DNA of 64,000 nt, taken from the NCBI RefSeq assembly GCF_022539665.2, contig NC_081333.1:8864971-8928970 (forward strand), read 5' to 3'. The translations under genes and the position numbers were made by a program. Each line of letters starts with the position of its first letter. Positions within the stretch are counted from its first letter, which is position 1. The DNA is from Daphnia carinata (Eukaryota; Arthropoda; Branchiopoda; Diplostraca; Daphniidae). Below, one piece after another: positions 38,499 through 54,943 of this stretch. Below the pieces are notes generated by a model that saw only the letters and a program-made list of their open reading frames with translations, made no database searches and was not told the origin of the DNA.

Positions 38499-39752
38499 TT
38501 AGCTACTATTTTTCCTGTCACATGAATCGGGTATTTCTTGCAACTGAAATTTCCCATGATGCCCAGCTCCCTCGACAAATTTCCGGGCTCCGCGGATGGA
38601 TTCCTTCGAAAATTAAAAACGTTTAGTATAGTATAAGGTTGCCTCTAGTTACCGGTTGCAGACCTTTTCCAAAATGGGTACCCCATTATTGAATTCATAT
38701 TGTAGTGCCTCTTCCAAAGAAGTGGCCGAGTAAGTGGCATAGTACGCCGATCGACGATCAGCTTGCATGCATTCTTGCGGAAACCTTTTCAATGAATCGG
38801 CTAAATTCACCGCCTGACCGAGAGCTGCTCAGTGGCACCACCAAAGTTGATTGGAAAATGAATTAAATTTTTGCGATTTTGTTGTTCGTTTCTCTTAAAA
38901 TTTACCGGTTCCACATGAAACAACGCGGTTAACTAATCCCCATTCAAGGGCCTCCTTGGCTTTTATGGGCCTTCCAGTCAAAATAAGATCCATGGCCCTG
39001 GAGAATCCTACTAATGCTGGGAGTCTGACTGTCCCACCGTCAATTAAGGGTACTCCTGCAATCCACACACATAAGAATGGTCCTCACTTTTAGCAAACGA
39101 TGTTTGCATGCATTGCTTCAAAAATCAATTACCAAATCTTCTACAAAACACCCCCATGACAGCTGTGTCCTCCATTACTCTCATGTCACATAGTAAAGCA
39201 AGTTCAAATCCTCCGGCAACTGCATATCCACTAACAGCTGCTATTAAAGGCTTCTTAGTTAACATTCGGGAGGGGCCCTAGTCATGAAAAGGAAATATCA
39301 GAGTTGTGTGCATTTTTTTTGTTTCTATTCATTGTTGTTGTTACCATGGGACCTCTTTTGTCTGGAAGGATGCTGGTGTCCGCTGTGCTTAGCTCCTGTA
39401 AATCATATCCTGCACAGAAATTTCCTCCTATTCCATGCAATACAATTGCACAGACTGATTCATCCTGATCAAACTCTTCAAATGCTTGGACAAGCTGATC
39501 TGCCGTAGCATAATTGACACAGTTTCGTTTTGCTGGTCGATTGATACCAATCGTGGCCACTGCCCCAATTTTTTGTTTTAACACCAAGACATCGTTAGAC
39601 TCATCTTAATGGGAACAAAAAGGTTAAAAGGGTAGTAATTCTCACGATGCTCATAACGTATAATAAGTACTTCCACTAGTTGAAGTGAACCTCTTTATCA
39701 ATAAAGCTGAGTGACGCTGAAAAGGTCTTGCTATTGTTACGAAATGGTTCAT
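38499..39752 (-). CDS. Crotonase-family (enoyl-CoA hydratase-like) protein, mitochondrial
   Basis: Member of the enoyl-CoA hydratase/isomerase superfamily, acting on acyl-CoA thioesters; the substrate is unknown. Exons: 39752-39671, 39604-39345, 39277-39133, 39055-38906, 38827-38664, 38603-38499. They join in frame to 301 residues. The N-terminus MNHFVTIARPFQRHSALL is basic with no acids, a likely mitochondrial presequence. The crotonase fold is clear: IGINRPAKRN, first oxyanion loop GNFCAGYDLQEL, second AVSGYAVAGGFELALLCD, and a C-terminal EGAGHHGKF. The glutamate of GGFELAL aligns with the first catalytic Glu of hydratases. The second (PEILIG in crotonase) is replaced by a CRRFGVPLIDGGTVRLP segment, as in a bacterial-type subgroup. 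Hydratase activity is therefore uncertain. The start is 179 bases from the divergent ATAT1 start. Confidence 0.92.
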
Positions 39753-39931
39753 GATGCTGTGCGCCACCACACGTTACAGGGACCCTTTCCGGCACATGCG
39801 CCGATGCGCACGGATGCACTGAATCAGTCAAGCAGACGAAGTTTGAGAAAAAGACGTAGTCAAGCCTTTAGTTGCTTCCCCCATTTCAGTGGGAACACAC
39901 CTTTTAAAAACAGTTAAGAAAAAAACACATC
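39753..39931. promoter_or_regulatory. Short divergent promoter, crotonase-family gene and ATAT1
   Basis: Only 179 bases separate the start codons of the two divergent genes, so both promoters must overlap here or run into the coding exons. It contains CATGCGCCGATGCGCAC (about 39796-39812), two ATGCGC units resembling an imperfect NRF-1-type site. No TATA box is obvious. The assignment is positional. Confidence 0.55.
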
Positions 39932-41074
<1,143 letters not shown>

Positions 41075-41810
41075 AATAGGTGATACTCGTTCCATCGTTC
41101 AAGCCACAGCTTGATGTGATTTGGACTGTTAGACCTCGGTTGTGCGATTCCGCCCTTGTTCCATCTGTTTTACTCGTTGGCAGCTTTAAAATAATATTTT
41201 CCATTTTCTTTGTATAGAAACATATAGCGTAAGTTCAGGTTTTGTGAGATTAACCCATATTTCTTCGAATTATTTATTAAAACAAAACGTTTATCGTGCT
41301 TTTGCTTAACATTATTTGCGTTTCATGTTACTATTGATGGATTTTCAATTAACGTTGTAGAATAGATTAAAACTTGTTATGATAAGTAATTTCTAGATGA
41401 CGCTAATTTGGTTTTTATTCATGCCTGACGTTCGTACAACATACAACACATCCTTCAGCCGATTGAACTATGCGTTGGCAAAGTAATTTATCTCAAATGG
41501 AAATCAAGTAAAAAATTCAAGAATCTCCAAACATAATGGCGGGCAGCAATCGTGGTTGAGAAAGAACGGGAATCAATGTTGAGGATGACAATCCTTACGT
41601 GCAAAAAGACAACTGCTTCGCCAACCAATTGTATGTCAACACGTAATTACGGTCGGGTGAAACGCTGAAACAACAGTCTTTGCCAGATACCTAGCATTAA
41701 ATATGAACTCGAGCATATTGCCCAAAAGGAGAAGGAGGGAAATAGGAAGGGAAAGGTTGGGAGTGGGATAAAGAGACAAAGCGAGAGAGAGAGAGATACA
41801 AACAACAAAA
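41075..41810. other. Spacer between convergent ATAT1 and RPRD1
   Basis: Holds the 3' UTRs of both genes. It includes a GA-rich run near 41787-41797 on the RPRD1 side. No further gene is seen. Confidence 0.6.
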
Positions 41811-43255
41811 TCAACGTAAACTGAAAAGGTCACCCGCCGACGGTAGTGGAACAGCCGAGACGTCGGGTAGCTGTGAAAGATCTGGCAAACTGGAAACATG
41901 GGAGCGTAATTCTTCACGAACTTGATATACCTTGCATAACTTTTCTTTGTATTCCTAAAATGAACACAAAATGGATATATGTAGTTGATTTGACTTCTCT
42001 ATGAAATTTATTCTCTTTTGCACTAAAACAACCTTTAGCCGATAAGAAAGCCCATACAATATGTTTAATATTTAAAACATAAATCATCGTATTCCATACC
42101 TGGAGTCTTTCTTCAGCTTGAACCAAAAGTTCTTTTTGTGCTGCTGTAAATTCATGGAGCATTTTGGTTACCGATTTTCGATCCTCCATCTCTTTCAACA
42201 ATCGCCCATTGTAATCGTTAAGTAACTCTACTGCTTCATTCACCTTGCTAGTTAATGTTTCTGCTTGAGTTTGATCTATATAAATAACATAATGTAAGTT
42301 TTAATTGTCTCCCTACGTTAACATATAAAACTAAGGTCGGTATGGTAGGTGGCGTGTGCATCCCTAACACTTGTTACCTGAAATTTTCGATAACAAACTG
42401 ACGTCAGAGACTTCAGGGGGTAATTCAGCTATTTTTGCTCTGACAACACCATCACTTGATGCTGCATTTTCAAGGGACTGCAAAGACTTTACTAGTTCTT
42501 CAGCCTCAGGGGCGTCAGTTGCAGGTAATTTGGGAGACAATGTTATGTGCACTTCTTTCTTTCCTTCTTTATCAAACTGTATAACTTCATTACATTCAGA
42601 TTTTCTCCTTTCTTTTTTGTTTTTATCAGGATCTTCTTGTTCTTTGTTTTCTTTGATATTTTCTAAAGTCTCCCCTCTATCCCTTCTTGAGATTTTCACT
42701 GGAGGTTCCCCATTGTCATGCCTTCTTTTGAAGCTTGACTCTAGAGAGAAGTAGAAAAATTAAAAAAAAAAGCAAGTAAGAAAGTATCATTTGTATGCTG
42801 TACCTAATGACTTTCTGAATTCAGATATTTGCTTGGAGTCAAACATGTTTCTGTCACCCCAAATATTTAGAATGCGCTCAAGTCTCTTTTGAGTGTTTTC
42901 ATCATTGACAGCTTGAGCCATAAGTTTCAAGGCTGGACCAAGAATGGGCCCAAACTGATCTCTGAATTCCGGCCCTTTCTTTCTGCTGTTCTGGATTACA
43001 TCATTAACCAGGTAAATGAATGTGAGTTTTCTGCTATCTTTGGCTAAAATAAAAAGATAGTAAGAAAGTTTTCCAGTTTGAACCAAAGAAAACTGCTAGA
43101 TTACCTTTAGTGAATTCTTTTAACCAGATTTTGACGATACTGACATGATGTTTACGATGGTGGATTAGCCATAAGGACAATGTTTGAATACTTTGCTGAG
43201 AATTATTCAGTTCGGCCAATTTTTTTTCTAACGCGGCTTCGGAGAATCCTGACAT
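41811..43255 (-). CDS. RPRD1B: RPRD1-type CID protein (RNA polymerase II CTD binding)
   Basis: Nuclear adaptor that binds the phosphorylated C-terminal tail of RNA polymerase II and recruits the RPAP2 phosphatase. It is known as CREPT/p15RS in vertebrates. Exons: 43255-43105, 43043-42804, 42740-42378, 42275-42100, 41954-41811, joining in frame to 357 residues. The CID domain covers about residues 1-130: MSGFSEAALEKKLAEL, QTLSLWLIHHRKH, RKLTFIYLVNDVIQNSRKKG, RLERILNIWGDRNMF. A charged linker (DRGETLENIKENKEQED) follows, then a coiled coil (VNEAVELLNDYNGRLLKEME, TAAQKELLVQAEERLQEYKE). It ends VPLPSAGDLFSLR, the typical RPRD1 C-terminus. 1A and 1B cannot be told apart in an invertebrate; the symbol is nominal. 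It lies divergent from PRPF4B. Confidence 0.95.
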
Positions 43256-43958
43256 GGTTAGTTAATCTCCATAGAGCACGTTTCTTCTATTACACTACAC
43301 ACACGAATTCAGCCTTTCAGTTTGTGACTTGTGAGTCTTCTGGAATTTCGATCTAGCAGACTAATGATAAAACGGAATTTCATTGTCTGCACACCGCAGT
43401 TTTGCAGATTACAGCGGAGCCAGGTGGAGAACCATGTAGTAGTAAACCTATTTTTTTATTATAAAGGCATGAATACCTTGTTCTTATTTTATCGCAATTT
43501 TGAGGGAATTTTTTGGTGTAAAAATTTCATTCGATAGATCGTTACTTTATTCTTATTTCTTTACATCTTTTCTTTCATGTCTTCTGTTCTTATGCTGTTG
43601 CGCCGGACTACCGGTTCCCGGTTGTGCTTGTCCCTTCTGGCCTTCTCCTTTATGCTTGTAGCGCTTGTGCCGCTTGTGCCAAGTACCTGCAACATTCAGA
43701 ACAATATCGTATTTGTGGCAATGCTGCGTCTGTATCTTGAGTTTGTTAGTCTGTCAAAACCTTGGACAAATCGAAGTAAATCTACATTTTGTTGCTGTTC
43801 GTCTATTTTGTTGTGGATTGTTTAGATTAACATATGTATTGGTTTATCCTTAAACACAGATTAATATGAGGTAAAATGATAATATTTTTACCCCTCCTGT
43901 GAGTTAACTGAGTTAATTGTTATGGATTTTAAGTACGCCGGAGCTGAGTGACGTCGAC
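43256..43958. promoter_or_regulatory. Divergent promoter and 5' UTR region, RPRD1 and PRPF4B
   Basis: Lies between the divergent starts. The plus-strand PRPF4B exon begins at an acceptor AG at 43932-43933, so an upstream non-coding exon is likely. A donor-like TT/GTGAGT occurs near 43331. No TATA box is obvious. The plus-strand frame at 43577 is not supported as coding. Confidence 0.45.
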
Positions 43959-47867
<3,909 letters not shown>

Positions 47868-48940
47868 GATAAGTGGATTCGACATCTCATATGGCTTGAA
47901 TATTATTCACCTCATGGGGTTGAACATTTATGAACTGATTTAGTTCAATAATTTTTCGCTCCTATATTCCCCTATCTAGCCTACTCCTGGATTTTGAAAT
48001 GAATCGAATGGTTTGACAATACACCATTGTAGTTTAATTATAATTGAGCATGCTGATATTGTTTTATTTTCAGCATTTTTAGGTCGTTACATCGCCCAAG
48101 AGGCAAAACATGGAGCCATTGCAAGGCTAGTGTCAAGCAGCGTAAATGCCGTTTTGGCGACGCCAACGCCATGTGGTCAATACCTGAAACTTGTGCCTGT
48201 CGACAGTTTGGTCGGCACTGAATAACTGGGGATGTTGTAAATGTGGAATGGACGTGGTTTTAAATTAGTAAAAATCTGTTTAATTGGCTCTTGTTTCACC
48301 AATCTGACTATTTCAACTTATTGTGGCCTGTGGTAAGTTTTTGAAAACTTGATACAGAATGCTAAGTAGCTTTTTACAGGTTTTTGCTGGCAGTGGCTGA
48401 CACTTGCAGCTCACAAGCTTACCTCAATTACAGCTTAAATCATTTTGGGAAATAATTAAGAACTTGTGATTTTTCTTATATTTGCTACTGATGTGCTACA
48501 TTTTATTTGAAGTTACAGGTACATGTTTGTGTGGTATCATAGTGAAGCAAAGAGTTTTGACGCTGAAGTGAAAATATTGTTGTACATGCCCTCATCTACT
48601 TTATGAAGGTTTCAAAAGATGATCCTCTGTAAACCTAAAATTCACACATTGGCATTATTTTATTGCTAGTTTATTATTTGAGTATGTTAGTTTAGGTTTC
48701 TAGTGAAAAGCAATAGCTGTTTCATCTACGATGAAGCAATGGCTTGACATACAACATAAAACGAGTGTTTGCTAGTTCATTTCTAAGTTGAGTTTACACA
48801 ATTGTGGGGTTCATTACATCTAGATCAGCCTTTTGACTGGAAAGTATGAAGTAGTTTCATACAGCTTTTTAAAATTTTGTTTTAATTCTTTTGAAACTGC
48901 AGCCCAAACATTGTCTGATAGTCTTTTTTTTTTGCAGGAA
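47868..48940. other. Spacer PRPF4B to SETD2, with an exon-like frame
   Basis: Contains the PRPF4B 3' UTR and the SETD2 5' region. At 48074-48225 (+) a frame preceded by TTATTTTCAG reads FLGRYIAQEAKHGAIARLVS and ends VPVDSLVGTE. It is of normal composition but not recognised. SETD2's first coding exon begins right after TTTTTTTTTGCAG (48937), so SETD2 has an upstream non-coding exon somewhere here. Confidence 0.45.
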
Positions 48941-51900
48941 ATGAGTGAAGCAGAATTTAGTGCTTCTGAAGAAGGCATATTTGCTGCTGAATCTTCAAAC
49001 CAATCCTCATCCCCTTCCAAGCCATCTCGTGGAACTAGTAAAAGAGGAAGAGGGAGACCAAAGAGGACTCGAAAACTTTCTAGTGATAATGACTCCTCAA
49101 GCAATGGCCTGCATGTTTCAAGTCTTAAGCATGTAGGCAAATTTCGTTATTTGTCAAATTTAACTCAGGCTGATAATGCTGAAACAGACCCTGCCAAACC
49201 AGTTGCTAGCCGAGGAAAACGAGGGAATGGGAGGGGCAGAGGAAGGGGGAGGGGCTCTTCCAATCACATGACTTCTTCCGTGAACAGCGCGGCTGAATCG
49301 TCGAGTCACGTCAGTAGAAGTGGCCGTCGTATTAAGCCCAATAACCGTTGGGCACCAGATGCGGATTTCGATCCGGGTCCGGTAAATAAAGTTCTTCCTG
49401 TTCGTCAACGCGCGGCTGCCATAAAAAGTGCTAAAACAATACCTCATGAAAAACTAGTTCCCCATCAGCGTTGTGCGCTAGAAATAAATGCTGGCATTGC
49501 CGAAGACTTGGCTGCCTTAGGCGAGTCCGTTAAGCAGAATGATTCTACCTGTGAAGATCGCATTGTTGATGACGACAACGAAATTAAACAGAGAGTTGAA
49601 GAAGATCAAGTTCATTTACCTACGACAGATTCTCGATTAGAAACATCGGAACCAAATCATCAAAATTCTCCTGTTGACGGAGAAAACACAGACAAGTTTA
49701 ATAAGAAAACCAACCATCTTATACCTGAAGAGGTCGAACTCTCGCATGATGCAACATCTACTATACTAAAGGCCCAGGACCTCACTACGGAGGAACAGGA
49801 CGCCGTCCTTCACCCATCGGAGATCTCGGTTGAAGTAGTCTGTTCTAATGAATGTGATGAAAAACATATTCCTGAAGAAGGAAAATTGAAAAGCCCCACA
49901 GACGACGTCTCAATGCAAACTGAACCCTCATCAGATTTTCTAACCAGTTCGCAAATCGTGTCAGATATTACTGAAAATTTGAAGCTTGAGGTTACGCGCG
50001 ATATGTCCTTGCCTGAGTGTAACAAAGAAGTTCTTAATCATGTTTATGCCAGTGATTCTACAAGCAGTGAACGCGAAGATTCTTCCCAAGGATTGACTGT
50101 AAAAGATAGTGCGGCAGAGCAACTATACAACTCGTCGGCTGGAAACACTCCAAGGAGAGACGATGAAGCCTTCGACACTCATTCTGTGCTTATATCTCCA
50201 AAGCCTGTTAAAGTGAAATCAAGGTGGCGACGAACCAGCGAGTTGGAGCAAGTGGTGGTCCGAAATGGAAATTCGGACCAGAGTAGCTGCAATAACAGTC
50301 CACTCAGTATGTCCCCTAAAACGAGTTGCAGTCTTCCACCTTTATCCGACACCAGAGACTGTGAGGGAAAAAACCAATTAGAATTGAGCGAAAATATTGC
50401 CATCATACAAGAAAGATTGAAATCTTTCGAAATTGTAGAAGAAAATCAGTACTTGACCAGTAGGAACACCAGCAAAGAGGTCAAAAGGATGTTATGCGAT
50501 TGTTCCCTCACTAAGGAGGAAATTGCTCGTGGAGAACTCGGTTGCGGAGAAGATTGCATCAATCGACTCCTCATGATAGAGTGGTAATGGTTTAGATTTC
50601 TATTTCTACGGCAAATGAATTACAAATTCGTCACGATTTTTTTTTTTTTTTTTTTTTTTTTGCTTAGTGGACCTCGTTGCCAGTTAGGAGTTCGATGCAC
50701 AAACAAACGATTCCAGAAAAGACAGTATGCTAAAATAGAAGTATTTAACACGGAGAAGAAAGGAGTTGGACTTCGTGCTTTGCAGGATATGGATCCGTAA
50801 GTTATCCTAATGAGTAGCAATATAATGTTCCTGGAATATGCATAATAATTTACTATCTTATTTTACACAGAGGAGATTTCATTATTGAATACGTCGGCGA
50901 AGTGATCGACCCCAGGGAGTTTCATCGGCGTGCGAAAGAGTACGCCCGCGAGAAAAATAAGCATTACTATTTTATGGCACTTAAATCGGACGCCATCATC
51001 GACGCAACCCAACAAGGCAACGTATCCCGCTTTATCAACCACAGTTGCGATCCAAATGCTGAAACTCAGAAATGGACTGTGAACGGAGACCTTCGTGTCG
51101 GCTTTTTCGCACGCAAGAGTTTCAGAGCAGGCGACGAAGTTACCTTCGATTACCAATTCCAGCGCTATGGCAAAGAGGCCCAACGTTGCTACTGTGAGTC
51201 CACCAACTGTCGAGGATGGATAGGAGAAGATCCGGACAAGGAGGACAAAGGTCGAGATAAAAGAGAAAAGCGAGATCGAGAGAAGCGTAAAAGCCGAAAC
51301 CTATTCAGGTTTGCGAAACCATTTTTTATGACCATTTCGAATTTTAATTGGGTGATCTTTATTATAAAACAGGGAGGACGTTAATACCATTGACCTGGAA
51401 AGTGAAATCGAGAGATTGGTTACGTTGGGAGTTAAAAACCGTACTGAGACCCTAAATCTTTCGCGTCTAATGGTCAGGGCGGAAGATTTTGAAGCTCGGA
51501 AGAACATCCTTACAGTATTACGGAATTCAGAGCAAGCGTGTCGGTAATAAAAACAAAGAATTCTTTCTTGTCTTCTTTTTTGGTAATGAAATCATTTTTT
51601 TCTAGGCGACTGTTTTTAGATTACCACGGCCTTAAGTTGCTCTGGGGTTGGATGGTTGATGCTTCCTCCCTTGGACAAAGTTCTGAGAACCTTCAGTTTA
51701 AGATGGACCTGCTCTCAACATTATCTAGCCTTCCAGTGCCTAATAAAACCATGCTGTTGGACAGTAAGTTGATTTCGATTGTCGAAAAGTGGTCTACTGT
51801 TAGTGAATCTCCATCAACGGTGGAGGTAGCTAAGCCGGAAAGTTCAACCGAAACTGAAGAAACGTTCGAAAATCAAATGGAACTGCCAAATCAAGTACTA

Positions 51901-54069
51901 TACCCAATAGGGAATCTTATGATCCTAGTGAAGGCATTAAAAAAAACTCTTCCGTTTAGATAATCTCCATGGCATCTCAGTTGCTTGACTCGTGGTCAAA
52001 TTTGAAAGAAGTCTTCCGAATTCCAAAAAGAGAACGTATAGAAAAAATGAAAGAACACGAACGTGAAGCCGACAAAGAGTGGAACATGATTCCCGATGTG
52101 GCTGATCAGCTCAACAAGCAAAGTAGCTATGACCGCCGACCAAATAACCACCATCGGATGGATGCGGGTTATCGAGAACCTAAGGAAAGAGAGAAATTAA
52201 AAAGGTTGCGAGATTCTCCTGATCGAGAAAACCGTAAAATGCCACGATTGGAAGTTGACAAGTTAGTATATTCCACAGAATTTTTTAAACCAAGCGTAGC
52301 AGGATGTGATTAATATGTTTATTTGATTTAGTATTTCGAAAGAGGAGCGTCGACGACTGTTTGCCCTTAAAGTTGCCCAGCAAGATGAAGAGCTACGTGC
52401 GAGAAGGTGCCAGGAAGACGTTTGGAGAAGACATTTAGAAAAATGTCTCGCATTTGGCGTTGAGCCAGCCGTAAGATTTTAAGAAATTTTTACGCAGAGG
52501 CCAGACTAAATATTATTATTGATTACAGATCACACCCTTTGATGAAGCAACCCCTTTCATCGCTTCAGCCAGCCCCGGCTATAGTATTGGACTACCTCAA
52601 GTAATTTGGGATCCCGTTCTTGGTGTTTGGCAACCTTGTTCAGATGAACTTGGTTCATCATCGGCAAATCTCTCTGCTCTTACACCACTCTCCGAAACAA
52701 GCTCAACCAATCAAGCAAAGGTAATCGATCATAAAAAACCGAATTGGTTGTCAAAAGATGATTTGTTATCTCTTAGGTTTCCAATGAGCCACCTCTCCTC
52801 CACCTAGTCATACCAAAAGGTTATAATCCGACTATTATGGGCCCTCTTGTCATGGATTTTGACCTTTGTAAACATGAAGCCTCTGGGATCCCTTATGTTC
52901 CAGCCTCACTTGTCGTTCCATTGGAAAATGATACTTTCCACACTGGCACTTCTCTTGATTCCGCGGAAGTTTCTCGGTTGCCATTTAAACTACCCTCCTT
53001 CTGGCGGCATGCTATGGACGAACGTGGTCGAATCTATTATTACCATGTGCGTTTAAGGTTACCGCAATGGGAGCCTCCTACAGCGGAAGTTGACACGCCC
53101 GATTTTAGCTCTGAAGAGGAGGAGGAAGAAGAAGTGGAAGATGCTCTTGAGTCCGTCACTTCAACCGCGGTTGATGAGTCGGCAGCTAACATCACTTTTC
53201 ACAATTCTAAAGAACAGGAAAGAGAGCGACGGAGAAGTCTTCTTTGCCGCGAAAAAATCATAAGCCCGCGCAGTGAATTCGAAAGAAGTGACGATGCCCA
53301 AAGATATCGCGAGCTTAAGGAACGCGTTTTGCGCCAGAAACTTGCTCGCATTCGAGAGCGAGGTCTTTGGATAGAAGAAACCAAAACTGAAGAAAAGACG
53401 AAAAGTAGAGAAAAAGAAAGAAGAAAGTTAAATGAAAAGGAGAAACAAAAGATGAGAAAGCGAGCGAAAGAAAAATATAAGCGCTCTTTACTCAAGGTAG
53501 ATGGCCGCAAGAAGACCAAAGAACCAAGCGCAAAAGATAAAGTTGAAGCAGCTGGAATAGAGGAAAAAGATGGAGAAGCTGTCGTCAATGGCGAAGGGAA
53601 CGACATAGGCGGAGAAAGATATGTGATGGATGGATCTTTGGACGACTACATGAACTTAGGAGAAGGTGACGACGAAGCTGGTGAACAAGAAAGAAACCGA
53701 GACGTCTCTGCCAATACAGTGCGCAAAATCAAGGACGCATTCCGTATGAAAATCTCATCAGACATTGTGAACATCCTCAACCCATATCGCCGACCTGATT
53801 GCAAACTAGGACGCATCACATGCACAGATGATTTCAAGCATTTGGCACGGAAGGTGTGTATCTTTTGAATCTATACATTTCATCGTAATCAAATTTAATT
53901 TTTTTTTTAGATGACGCATTTTGTCTTGGCTAAGGAGCTCAAACATTGCCGTAATATTGAAGATTTAGTGGTTAACGACAGTGTCAAGCATAAAGCCAAG
54001 GATTTTATAAAAAAATACATGGTGAAATTCGGACCTGCTTATAAACGGGGAAACGACGATGACGCATGA
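48941..54069 (+). CDS. SETD2: SETD2 histone H3 lysine-36 methyltransferase
   Basis: Nuclear enzyme that trimethylates H3K36 behind elongating RNA polymerase II. Exons: 48941-50583, 50668-50796, 50871-51308, 51373-51543, 51606-51894, 51960-52261, 52332-52470, 52529-52720, 52777-53853, 53911-54069, joining in frame to 1512 residues. A disordered N-terminus has an AT-hook-like KRGRGRPKR near residue 30 and a GRGRGRGR run. The AWS segment is [20 protein letters not shown] to about residue 548. SET follows: [38 protein letters not shown] (cofactor NHSC) and [11 protein letters not shown]. Post-SET is [16 protein letters not shown] domain lies near 1173-1205 ([15 protein letters not shown], then PQWEPP) and an SRI domain near 1413-1502 ([19 protein letters not shown]), which binds the phosphorylated CTD. 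All four diagnostic domains are present. Start ATG is four bases after an acceptor; the longer upstream open frame is intron read-through. Confidence 0.97.
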
Positions 54070-54621
54070 ATTCGACTCCTATCATTTTGTCTTGTAACAG
54101 TGTATCGCCCGACTGTTGTGTACAATGTATTTAGCTCCTGCAATTTTTATCTGTTTTAAAAAGAAAACAAAAAACGATGAATATATGAAATTTCAACGAA
54201 CTATGGTGGAACTATGTAACGGGTTTTGCAGAATGGCTATGACGTGCTCTTGAATGTTGAATGAGCTAGATTTATCCTAAGTTGACTTAAAGTTTCGTCC
54301 TCTAGTAGGTTGCGCTGGCTGCCGCTGTGCGTCTTTTGCACATCATTTGGATGGTACAGTATACTTGTTCGCTGTTTATTTCGGTTTTGATTTGCTCTCG
54401 CACACTATTTTCATTTCTTCAAGTGCAAACCCTATTAGCTAGATATTTCTAGGATTTAGCCAAATATTTTGGAAAATAGTGGGAAGCTTATAGCATTCCC
54501 ATTGCAGATAGCGCTACAACTTTCATTTAGCCGTTTCTTGCATTTATTTCAGAAACTATAAGGCCTACGTGAAAGCGCGTTTATTTTTGTGATTTTCGAT
54601 CATTTTGCAATCGAAATCATG
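54070..54621. other. Spacer from SETD2 stop to the inverted-repeat element
   Basis: SETD2 3' UTR followed by AT-rich DNA up to the first TA-flanked terminus of the palindromic element. No gene is seen. Confidence 0.6.
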
Positions 54622-54741
54622 TATGGCAATCCGTTTTACCCAAAATAAAGATAAAAAATATTGGCCTTTTTTCTGTTTTACTGCTATTGCTATCTACCGG
54701 TCACATTTCTGGTTAATTTAGTAAACGAAAAATCATCATAC

Positions 54742-54762
54742 TATGGCAATCCGTTTTACATA
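54742..54762 (+). repeat. Nested second terminal motif, left arm
   Basis: The outer end sequence is repeated as TATGGCAATCCGTTTTACAT about 120 bases inside the left end, followed by a long A run. The mirror copy lies near 59697-59718. Doubled ends could come from insertion of one copy into the end of another, or be subterminal protein-binding repeats. Confidence 0.75.
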
Positions 54763-54943
54763 AAAAAAAAAAAAATGTCGGAAAAAAAAATCGCACTTTT
54801 TTCTTTTTTTCCGACACGTAGCCATCTACCGCTCAGACTCGTTATTACTGGCATGTAGGCAATTTCAGTCCATTGGATGCCATTCGCAGTTAGTTCAGTA
54901 GCGTGGATGGAGAATAACGCGTGGCTGGAGGAACAATTGAAAA

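Noticed and set aside
48833-48940. In-frame N-terminal extension of SETD2 (starting TGKYEVVSYSFLKF)
   Set aside because: It runs through a pyrimidine tract and acceptor TTTTTTTTTGCAG just before the ATG, so it is intron.
51895-51959. Apparent frameshift or stop in SETD2 (frame ends at LPFR)
   Set aside because: A 65-base GT/AG intron from 51895 to 51959 restores frame (LPNQ joined to [12 protein letters not shown]) and makes the whole CDS divisible by three.
52371-52470. Possible Cys/His motif in the SETD2 linker ([15 protein letters not shown])
   Set aside because: Spacing does not match a zinc-finger family I can name.
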